In this document: piece by piece, positions 19,892-29,990 of the stretch | Numbering within the stretch: the stretch's first letter is position 1 | Layout of the letters: every line of letters starts with the position of its first letter | NCBI GenBank assembly: GCA_907165135.1 | Contig: OU015568.1 | Location: 3,108,501 to 3,172,500, forward strand | DNA from: Oikopleura dioica | Taxonomy: Eukaryota; Chordata; Appendicularia; Copelata; Oikopleuridae | Direction of reading: 5' to 3' | Length of the DNA: 64,000 bases | Notes under the pieces: generated by a model | What the model was told of the DNA's origin: nothing | Database searches by the model: none | What the model saw: the letters and a program-made list of their open reading frames with translations, nothing else | Translations under genes and position numbers: made by a program

Positions 19892-22800
19892 ATGAAGAAA
19901 AACGGCGGCGAGGTGACTAAGTTCGCAGATTACGCAAAAGAACGTATTTGGCGCAAGAATTTGGATAAATTTACATTGAGTAAGTCGCCCCTCATTTTCC
20001 CATCGCCGGGTAAAAATAATCGCCGTTTTGTAAATTAGAAATTCAACTTCCAAATGAGGAGAAGAGGGAGTATAGATTCGGACCGAATGTTGTGGTTCAT
20101 GATGTGGTCAAATCGATTTGCGACGAGCTCGGAATTACCATCGCGGAGATTTATGGTTTGCAGCGAGTTCCTGGCTCGACTGAGTGGCTGAACGGGCGGA
20201 ACAGACTGGAGCTGCAAATACAGGAGCAAGAGGAGCTACTGTACATAAGGCAGAAGTACTTTCCTGATGTGAGTCTGCTTACTTCAAAGGAAAGGCGTCT
20301 AGGAAGCTTAATACACCGGATAAAACCAATTTGCGACACGCCGCAAACAGGAAAAAGAATTCCTCTTACGTCAAATTGAACAAGGTATTAACCCTTTACG
20401 GCACGACAGGTGTAATTCGCCCCGTGCGCTATTTCCGAGACATGCATTAGACGCTTTCTTCTATTTAATCTCAAATAACTCCGCGTTTCGAGCTTTATTT
20501 TGCCCTCCAAAATTGTAAATCTGAAATCGCCAAAGCTGAGAACGAAAAGATTCTCGGTAACGTTCCTTTCTGAGGATTCTAGAGCCGGTTAAGCTCGTGT
20601 AGGAAGAGGAAGGTTCGAGAGGCTAACAAATTAACCCCCATTTTATCCATTTGTTATCAATGGATTATCCGCCTTCGATAAACCCTCTTGAAACTAGTGG
20701 AAGAAGAATTTATCTTGTCCTCGGATTGTAGGATTGAGTACCAAACAAATAGTAGCGTTCTCTTCAGACTACTGCTATTTTAATCTGATATCTCTGCCCT
20801 TCAACTTGAGACAACGAAAAAGTGTGAACGTTTTAGATTTTCGCCTTGGGCGCAACGGGCAGCAAACGATACCCGAGAGCTTCTTCGCCGAGTTCGCGGC
20901 GAAAGTCGAGTCCTCACACAAAGTAAGACTTTCTTACTCTTTCTGAAACCGTCCACTTTAGTAGCTTTGTTTAGATCTCCATTGCGCTCGCCTATCTCTC
21001 TAAACTACCGCAATTCGGGCAGTACGTCGTACGCACCGTTGCGCCGCTTTCTACCACCGCCACCGCCACAAACAGCACCACGCCGGCGGAGAATATTATC
21101 GAAATGTCAGATTAGGCTCCGAATTCTGATAATTCCTTAGATCCCCAAAGATCGGCTTGTGTGATGCACCGTTGATTCGCGAGAAGTTTTCTAGAGCCAA
21201 AATCATCATTTTTGGCCAAATTTTGGGGGAGGTGTCTGGAACCGACAAAAATATTTCGACAAATTTTACTTGGAAATTTTCAACCAATCAGAAGCCTGGA
21301 TTCGGCAAACCGAGTAGACGCCCACGCAAAATTTGTCGGAATTTTTTCGTCGGTTCCAGACACCATCCCAAATTTTTGGACATACGGTCAGGATGGGTTA
21401 ACAAATTTAACCCCTCAGCGATTAGCGTCTCATTTGACGCTTGTAGGCTGACATTGAAGATCTTTCTCAAAACAGGTTAAAAAATTAACTCATGACGACT
21501 TTTTCCGCAATTTTGTGGTATCTAGGTTTTGAGTCAAAAAAAAATTGATTTTTAAAAATAAAAGTTTCATCATGCAAATTTTCGCTCACAGAAAAGTTCC
21601 CAAAAGCTTGTCTTCCACGAGTTAATTTCGAGCAGCTCAATAAGCTTGCCGCTCTAGTTTTTGATCAACTGGAGGGTTAGAACATTTGTCGCGAGTGAAT
21701 TCCGAGCCTCTCCCTGAACAAGAAGCGAACCCGGCGGAGTCTTTTGGCTGCTCAGCAGGAATTGGGGGGCTCTGTTTTCTGAATTTCTTGCTTTAGGTGC
21801 CAATTTGGTTGGAGACCCCAGGGTTAAGGTGCACCCGCGGGGAGCCAAGGAGGAACCAGCGAGATGATTATTAACCGTGAAGGGTTGATATTTCCACAAA
21901 CGCCAGCGGATAGGTGTGTGAAAACGTGTTGTGTTTTGACTCACTCGATAGGCTACTAATCGGATAGGGATACCCTTAACCGCGCAACCGAGCAGACACA
22001 AAGAATAACACACTTTCTAACACAACTTATTTTTGTTCGCGCTACTAATCCTTCACGATTTTCGACTCGAAAAAAGGTGCCCCGATCCAAGCTTCAAGCT
22101 GCTTTCAGAGCACTTTCTAACTTATCAATTGTAAAACGCAGACGGGGCGAAATTCCGCGGTACTGGCAACATGGGTGCTCCGAATTTAAAGTGGGAATTC
22201 TATCACCACCGAGCGTTGTGAATTTTCTAGTGCCAGCAGATGTTCCAATCCAGCCAAAAAAGAAAAATACGCCCAAGTACAAATTGCGCTCCCATGGAAA
22301 ATTCGCGCATTTACAAAAATTCTGCGCTTTGAAAATTTTGAATTGAAAGTTCAAAGTTGCATTTTAACCTGTCGACGTTAAGGCGACACCTTTTATGCAG
22401 CGATTTGCAACAGCGAACGTGAAAGGATTTGAAAAAGCCAGTTTTCGTGAGAGATTTCGATGATGGCGTAATTTTGAGTTCGAATAAACGCAATTTTTCA
22501 TGCCCTTTGAGCACTGCGAATGAATTTATCAACGCGCCCAGACTGATGAGCTTGTCATACAGGTTAGCCCTTCTAATCGAAACGGTCACCCGCTGGGATC
22601 TTATCAGTTCGAACCGTTGGGTTATTTCACAATCAAAATTATTAACCCATGTTTTGTCTCTCCGACAGATCCGGCCCATTTAACGTCAAACAATCAATTA
22701 CACCGCTCTTATGGGTACATTTCAACACGTCACCCGCTGAGCTGATAAGAAAGGAGTAGAAGTTATCAGTTCAAACTGCGATTTATCATGATTTTCATAT

Positions 22801-25234
22801 CAAACAATGAATTTTTTCGCTAATTGGGCAGAAATCGAGGAAGAGGCAATCAAGGGTGTATTTAGCTAGGTACCCCGCCGAGTTCTTATCAGAGTTCCTG
22901 GCAAGGAGGTTAACTCGTTGTCCGCCGTTAAATTCGAGAGATCGATTGTTTACAGCGGTCGAGGGAATGCTTTTGGCGGCGACCACAGCGCCCGCCGCCG
23001 CGCTAATGATCCCACTCACCCTGGCCCTCATCTCCCAGCTCATCCCCACTTCGACTTTCTAATTCCAGGATTAGCAAGAGTAGTCTGAGAGGAGCATCTG
23101 CTGTGAGTTGTATTCAACTCGATTCTCTCTCCCTCTTTTGAAGTGGAAAATAGCGGACATAGCTGGAGAAGGATTTGCGTGACGGCCACGCGGCTGGATT
23201 TCCGAAACATTTCTCCTCTTACCGAGTACACTTTCCCAAGCCCCCCAGTTTTTCTTTTTGCATGCATGGCATAATTATATGCAGCGCGCGTCATATTGAC
23301 AAAATGGCAGCGGCGTGAACCATTTGACGGGCGGGATAACCTAACTTGTCGGAAGGGGTTCCTCGGAGGGACCGCTATGTAATTGGGTTTGAAATTTCTG
23401 TCACTTTTGGAACCGAGGAGGAGGGGCAGACCCCGTTTATTAGCACAGGAGCTCTTCCGGCTCCAAGTTTGTGGATTCAAGCCGTCACCTTCTTTTTTGA
23501 GTCGAAAATGAGCGATCATGAAAAAAACGCATCAAATCATTTTTCGACCAATATGAGTTTTTGAGTCGAAAATAAAACGATTTCGCGATCGAAATGAGCG
23601 ATCATGAAATCAACCCAAGTCCGAAAAGTACCGTTTCTAGTGGCTTATCTAACCAAAAAACGTGATGATTTGATTAACACAAATTTTCGTCTTCAGCGTG
23701 AAATATCACGAAATCTACGGGGTCTCTAAAATGAAGAAGGTCAAGCAAGGCATTCGAATTTTGCTAATCGACGAGGTAACGCTTTAACCTTTTTCCACTG
23801 CTCCCAAGGTTAACCGATGATTCATTAAATAAGGACAAATCCACCCGGCGACAGATGGACATCATCTTAGGAACCATTGCCAAACGAGTTTGGACACTCT
23901 TTTTGAGCGTTCCACTCAAAAGCCCTTTGTAACCGTTGAACACCAATGGGAACAAGATTCGCCGAGAACGGCAAAAGCCACATTCCGCTTCATTTCCGAG
24001 TGTTACGTCTTCTACTCCTTCGATCAGGTAACGCAACCTTCTAAAACTCCACCCCTCTCACTCAACAGTGGTAATCGCGGAAGTACCTTTTTGGTCGCCC
24101 AAGCAATTAACCCGTTAGCGCGGGGCGGAGAAGATTTATCATCTTTACCCAAAAAGATAGAGACTGTCCACAGTTTTATATAGAGGGTATACAGTAATAA
24201 CAACAACCCATGTCCGTATATTTTCGCGCGGTTCGAGGGTCTAATACTTTTTCCAAAATGTTTAGGTGCCGCTTTACATGCTCGAGGGGCAGAAACAAGA
24301 CCTGGGAATACAAATATTAGACCTGTTCAATCCGAAACAGGGGCGCAACTACAAGGTTTGACAGGAAAAAAAAAAGAGAATTGGTCACGTGTTATTTAGA
24401 CGTTTCAATTCGACTCGGTGAGTACGAAGGCTCAACTGGATCTCAGGTGAGTTGTGTCACCAAAAGAGTGTTCAGTTACGTAACCAGCTTTCTAGGCACA
24501 GGAAGAGGATACGCAACGGGCAGGAACTGGTGAAAAATGAACGCGGATTTGCCGACCTGGTCTACAAGGTACGCTCATTTAGAGTGTGCATGAACACATT
24601 TCTAATGTCTCAAAAGTCTGATGACGACTCTTGATGACATCCAGACAGTCAATTGTAGTTGAAATGATGTCTCTTTGAAAGATTGACATTTCTCCTGTCT
24701 AGTAGACAAGTTCAACGTCTAAAAGACTGTTCTGATGTCAATTTCGCCTCGAATGTCTTCGAAATGTCTATACATTCGGACATGTGTTCATTTTTACAGA
24801 CATTTGGCTGCGAAAATGTCATTTCAACCTTCGAGATCACCAGATCACCAAGCCATCTGAATTTTCATAAACTCCAAAAATGTCATATTTAGATCATGTC
24901 AGATTTAACCTGCCACATTTGTTTCGATCGATCCGTGAGCGTGATCCTTCGTCCATGTAATCATCAGGTAATTACTAGAACTCGCACTCGACACCCTCTC
25001 ACATGATTACCATAAATATAATTTTAAATTTTAAACATAAACTGCCGCACCTTTAGAAAGAGGTTTTTAGAAGGGTTGAAGAAAGCAAATAAATATTTTA
25101 AGTTGATGTGCCAAGATTGCGCGGAAAAGTGCTCCGAATGTCCCCTTTGTTTGGTGAAGATCGAAGAGGTTTCCGTTGCATTTTTGTCTAGGGAACGCAA
25201 AAAGTGCTTTAACTCCTTGATATTTATTATCTAA
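19892..25234 (+). CDS. MYLIP/IDOL-like FERM-domain RING E3 ubiquitin ligase
   Basis: Twelve exons fit: 19892-19979, 20039-20268, 20351-20384, 20732-20922, 20975-21021, 23697-23775, 23908-24027, 24266-24355, 24400-24446, 24496-24568, 24893-24967 and 25103-25234, total 1206 nt (401 residues; human MYLIP is 445). The FERM F1 lobe contains IYGLQ and TEWLNGRNRL, matching the YFGLQ and WLNLRNRI of MYLIP. The F2 lobe spans exons 3-5, and the F3 end has ECYVFYSFDQ followed by a segment like the MYLIP region after its AFYR. The C-terminal RING has ligands C340, C343, C355, H357, C361, C364, C371 and C374. In vertebrates MYLIP ubiquitinates lipoprotein receptors and myosin regulatory light chain; the target here is unknown. 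The acceptor at 23907 was chosen because nearer ones break phase; part of F3 may be shortened. Intron 5 is 2675 bp. Confidence 0.8.
21213..21382. mobile_element. MITE-like element, family A, copy 1
   Basis: Long terminal inverted repeats of about 50 bp (core GGTGTCTGGAACCGAC at 21231 and its complement ending at 21363) bracket a short centre. It lies in the 2.7-kb intron of the MYLIP-like gene. A second copy lies at 26713-26866, sharing the TIRs and the internal CAACCAATCAGAA segment. No transposase is present. Confidence 0.75.
22800..23050. other. CG-rich patch inside the large intron
   Basis: Within intron 5 of the MYLIP-like gene (21022-23696) this segment is markedly richer in C and G (CGCCCGCCGCCGCGC) than its surroundings and is open in several frames on both strands. 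It could be an alternative promoter or a nested exon; I see no splice pattern that decides. Confidence 0.3.
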
Positions 25235-26712
25235 CCCGTTCGGGGCATTCCTGGCCCTTCCAAGGCCGTTTTTTCTTTATTGTCGAACTTGCGCAAAAAG
25301 CCGCTGAGTAGGGACGAGATCTCGCAGAAATTTCACAAATTAGCCAAGAATTCCCGCCGAATGAGTCTATGAAGAACTCGCGAACTTGTCGCTTGGAATT
25401 TTTTTGCTCCTGGAAACTGCCGCGTTTTAGAAGGAAGCCTGACTCCTTTCCCCGAATAAATTCAGTGCAAAATAAAATTCTAGAGTTTCCTCCAAAAAGG
25501 TCACGTGAGGAACTGCCATCTAACCGTGGTTAACCACCGTCTAAACCGGAAGCAAACTGTCCAATGGTGTACATGGCTACTTAACCCATTACCGACACAT
25601 GACAGAAAAAAGTGCAGCGGTGGGTATTAGCTCTAGAAGATGACGACACGCCGGAAATTTCAATTAGTCAATTAGCCAGTTATAAAGTTTGTGAGTTATC
25701 CAATCAATTTGGTATGTCGAGTTTTTTGCAAATTATGTTAATACTGGACTTGGCGGGTTAGTGCTGGAAAATTTTAAATTACCGGTTTTCGGCGGGAAGT
25801 GATGAGGTAGCGGCGCGAAGTGAAGCTTAAAAAATATGATTTAGTAAAAAAGTTAATTAGAGGGAATCTTTCAAATGACGCTCTAGAATTTTCAGTTTCC
25901 CAGAAATAAATCTACAAACTCTGAAAAAGAAATTTCAATTCGTTAAATTCGTGAAATTTTATGTCTGATAGACATTCAAGCTGTCTGGCAGACAAAACAC
26001 GAAAAAGACCATAAAAATAAAGGACTTATTGTTAGTTTTACGATTCACATATTCGAAGATACGAATCCTATTTTGTCTGGCAGACAGATCAAAAGTCAAA
26101 CCACTAAAATTAAGTCTAAAAGGATGCAGTGAAATCACCAGCGGAAAAAACGTAAATAGACATCATTCCGCGGTCGCGTTAAAAAAGGTGAGAGCCGCAT
26201 TTTGAAACCGACAAAAATATTCCGAATATGCGTCCTTCCGGGTAACCTCGCGTGTTGCAAACGTAGGTACATTTGCTTCTCCTATTGAACATCCATTTTT
26301 AACTTTTTAGATAATTATTAACGAAAATATTGGCATACAAAATTCCTCGGCGCGTAGACGAAGCCGCAAGACGACGTAATTTGCGGCGAATTTTCCTGAT
26401 TATTTGTCCACTTTACCTTTTTTTTTTCTTGAGTTGAAGTTTCGTTTCGTTCGGGACTTTTTTGCGTTCCTGAAAATAACAAATTAGCTTAATCGATGCG
26501 GAAGTACTTCGGATGCGTCAAATAAGTAAGCCTTTTCGGATGAGTTGGCCCATTTCCGGACATTAGTACAAATAACATATGAATTCTTGGATACTTTTCG
26601 GGTGCACTTGAAAATGTCAACGTTGTCACGTGTGGTAGGGTTAGGGTTAGGCCCGAACCGTTAGGGTAAAGATAGCGTGAGGGATTTTCAAGAATAAAGA
26701 TGTCTTATTGGT
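25235..26712. other. Gene-free region downstream of the FERM-RING gene
   Basis: No coding sequence is supported. It contains repeated palindromic GTCTGATAGAC and GTCTGGCAGAC motifs (25962-26085) and a telomere-like TAGGGTTAGGGTTAGG stretch at 26635-26650 followed by a related GTTAGGG. Confidence 0.4.
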
Positions 26713-26866
26713 CGAAAAATGGGGAGGTGTCTGGAACCGACAAAAATATTTCGACAAATTTTACGTGAAAATTTTCAACCAATCAGAAACCTGGATTCGG
26801 CAAATTGGCCAATCAGCAACCGGACAGAAATTTTTTGTCGGTTCCAGACACCATCCCGAAAAATGT
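26713..26866. mobile_element. MITE-like element, family A, copy 2
   Basis: The left end has GGTGTCTGGAACCGACAAAA (from 26724) and the right end its complement, GTCGGTTCCAGACACC (26837-26852). The interior shares AAATTTTCAACCAATCAGAA-like sequence with copy 1 but differs in its middle third. There is no coding capacity, as expected for a non-autonomous DNA transposon. Confidence 0.75.
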
Positions 26867-28552
26867 CATTTATTTTTATACTAAAACTGTTGACATTCGT
26901 GACTTTTGCGACATTCGTGACATTTTTTTAATTTGATTTATTAAAAAAAAAATCACGATTTCAAAATCATTCCCATGTCAAAATATGGTCCATGTGGTAA
27001 GATAGGCCGCAACGTGTCGCAAAAAAACGAAGCTAAGCACCCTTAGGTTTAGATAAGACAAAAATTCTAGCAGTAAGTGCGTTTTGTGATTTGCGCTCAT
27101 AATGACTCCCGAGTTCGATAAGCTTCGGCTGGCTGCCTTGGGTTAAGAGTGGGGCCCTTTTATATCATCATCAGGGGACAAGTGGCGTCTTGGTTAATTT
27201 TGGTTTTCGCAGGTAGATACCCTTGAGAATTCCCTTTTTCCCGACTTCGAGGAAAGATTTTTTGAATTTTTAATCGAGAAAAAGTCAGTTGCGTAACCAA
27301 TTACGCTCCTCCCAACATATTTACGTCTGTGGTGAATTTTATAAAGACTTTCTAGTGCCACGTTTTTTCTCATCCCCTCCGCCGCAGCTACAAAAAGAAA
27401 GACAAAACCAAGCTTCAAAACTTGAACAAAAAAGTTGAAGCCAATTTGGATTTGGAGAGTTAGTGCTCGTAACTTGCGGTCATAGAAGGTGCAACTCGGT
27501 GAGGTTGTTGAAAAAAAGGAGCCCACGTGATCAAGTCTGACGAAGTTCGAGGTTGAAGCTTTCAAAGTGGTGGAAGCACGCGAAAGTGCTCGTTTCCGAT
27601 CCAACTGATGATGCAAATACATTGGGATTATGCGAAAACGGCTTGACTTTATCGTCAGGTTAGAAGCGACTTTTTAAAAATGTGACGCGAAAACGGGTGT
27701 TCTCAAATTAAATAGTCATCAAAATTTGGTCAAAAAAGAAAAAAAATCCAAAAATGAAGACTTTTTTTACCAAAAATTTTTTTTGTTGATTTTTTTTTAC
27801 GCCAAAAAATTTCAATAAAAAAATTTTTAAAAATATTTGAAAAAGTAATTCGATCGAAATCTCGTTCCTTCGGCGCTAGAATAAAAATAAAAAAAGCGAC
27901 TCGATAAGTATTTTGTCTAAAACGCTCGTCCACGTTTGAGATCGTTTTTCGCGTCGGGGCTAATCCCCTCGCTGATCCGAAATTTTTTTTATCCCAAGTT
28001 CATTCGGGTGGCGATTTTGAGCTTAGCGAGAATTCGCGAGTCGCGATGGTGCTAGAATTTGGCATTTGCGTACCATGTCTCGCGAATAAAAGTGCTTTAG
28101 CTAAAAGAGGGTTTTGTAGACGCGACTACCGGTAAAGAGGCAAATATTTGGGAACATCGGGAGTGATAACGACTTCCGAAAGAGTTAGGCGGCTACTGGC
28201 GAATTGGGAGAGTCGAAAAAATAGAGAATTTTAGCTTTTATCTTTCCGAATATGAGATAATAAAGTCCGTCTCTCACTACAGTAGCACGTGGTTGCAACA
28301 ACGGCAAGCCACAACCCAATTTTCCCGTGGTCTGATACGGACCGCCGAACCGACCGGTTGTCCGAGGCAATCACAATCGCGCATAAGAAAATTTCGCACC
28401 GCGACGAAATTCACGACTGATTCAATCTGAGTCAAATCTTTGCGAAAAGTTCCATTTCTTAGCCGCATTTCTAGCAAATCACGCGGGCAGTTTTAAGGGT
28501 ATACATATCTTTTATTCGTCTTTTTATCATTATATTACTCAAATCTTAGCAC
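26867..28552. other. Gene-poor region
   Basis: The longest frame (27194-27622, minus, 142 codons) has no recognisable feature, good splice context or codon bias and is left unannotated. A GC-richer patch at 28260-28400 may be regulatory. Nothing else is supported. Confidence 0.35.
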
Positions 28553-28645
28553 TGTGACACCCTTATTTTACATTGGAATAAAGAATTTGGGTCCTTTGTC
28601 TACCGATAAATTTGATTGAAAAATGATTAAAATAAGGGTATCACA
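28553..28645. mobile_element. 93-bp MITE-like element, family B
   Basis: The ends TGTGACACCCTTATTTTA (28553-28570) and TAAAATAAGGGTATCACA (28628-28645) are inverted repeats differing at one position. Similar ends flank 49573-49645, and single copies of the end motif are scattered through the window. Confidence 0.65.
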
Positions 28646-29735
28646 ATCATAAACACCCTTAAAAAATCTCGAAAACGAAACATGATTTGAGCATTATTGA
28701 TCCCTTTGAAATAGAATTACTCAAAGAAGGTCCGTTTTCGATAAAAATTGCTTTTTTTCTCAAACACCTGTGTGGATAAATTTATCTGTGTGTATACCCT
28801 TAGCGCGATAGTCCTACCGCTGTTGCGTCAGAGAGGCCACAGTTGGAAAAACTTCTATGCTTTCGCATATTTTCATTTCTCCCTAGCGCACATCTGTAAT
28901 GGCACTACTGTAGCATCATATTATCATATCCCGCCGAGGAGCTTGGCGCTGATAAGAACTCACCGTTCGGCGCGAAAACTAACAAGTTCCGATAAAGCGT
29001 AATCCTTGAAAATAGAACCAACTCTGGAACGAAAATAAAGTTAGAAAGTCTTCAAAAACATCGAAAAAAGAGCTCAACTTCAGGAATTTTTCTTGAATTG
29101 GAGGGAGTAATTTTACAAAAATTGCAAAAAGTATTTTGAAGCAAATTGTTTTGGGGAAGATTGCTATTCGATAAGACACCGCGAGTATAATTAGATTATT
29201 GATAAATATTTTTGAAAAACAAGAATAATAATAGAACGAAAATCATTCATATTTTCATGTCAATAAGGGGGTAGACATCGATAAACCAAAATAACGGATC
29301 CTCTTTCTCGTCTTTTCGATAATTTTTTTAAGGGTGTCATAATTATAAAAATTGAGGCGAAAATTGCTTTAATTTTTTTAATTGATAATTTTAGAATTCA
29401 ATTATAATAAATAATGACAAGATATTCCGCAGTGAAGAAGTTCTTGATTCAAGGAGAAAAAATCTTACACTCGAAAATTATTCCAAAGGTCGAAAAGGCC
29501 ACAACCCAGGGCCGCCAAAATGCAAATTCGACCGTTTGATATATGTATCAACGAAGTGATGGTCCGCAAGTCGCAACTCACGTTGTTTCCCTAAGCGCGC
29601 GGGGCCTCGATAAGGTTAAAAATGTTAATAGAAGGAATCGGGAATCACGATTTTTTCGAATTGCAAATGATGTTTTCTCATAAATTTTTGATGACGAACG
29701 AATATGTTGAAAGCCGTTCTATACGCTGCCTGAAT
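28646..29735. other. Gene-poor region with solo element ends
   Basis: Contains further ACACCCTTA/TAAGGGTGTC motifs (near 28656, 28796 and 29330) but no supported gene. Confidence 0.35.
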
Positions 29736-29990
29736 CAGGACCCTTACACAGGAACCTGACACAGGAACCTGACACAGGAACCTGACTCAGAAACCTTACA
29801 CAGGAACCTGATTCAGGAACCTGACTCAGGAACCTTACACAGGAACCTGATTCAGGAACCTGGCACAGGAACCTGACACAGGAACCTGACTCAGGAACCT
29901 TACACAGGAACCTGATTCAGGAACCTGGCACAGGAACCTGACACAGGAACCTGACTCAGGAACCTGACACAGGACCCTGACTCAGCTTGA
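29736..29990. repeat. Minisatellite, 13-bp unit CAGGAACCTGACA, about 19 copies
   Basis: About 255 bp are built of CAGGAACCTGANN units, with variants CAGGAACCTTACA, CAGGAACCTGATT and CAGGAACCTGGCA. The variants recur in a fixed order, so a five-unit (65-bp) higher-order repeat is present twice. Each unit is near-palindromic (CAGG..CCTG). Confidence 0.92.

Noticed and set aside
27194..27622. 142-codon minus-strand open frame starting at an ATG
   Set aside because: Composition is low-information, no domain or splice context is seen, and it lies in a repeat-bearing gene desert.
29736..29990. Array considered as a CRISPR
   Set aside because: Units are contiguous 13-mers with no unique spacers and the context is eukaryotic; it is a minisatellite.
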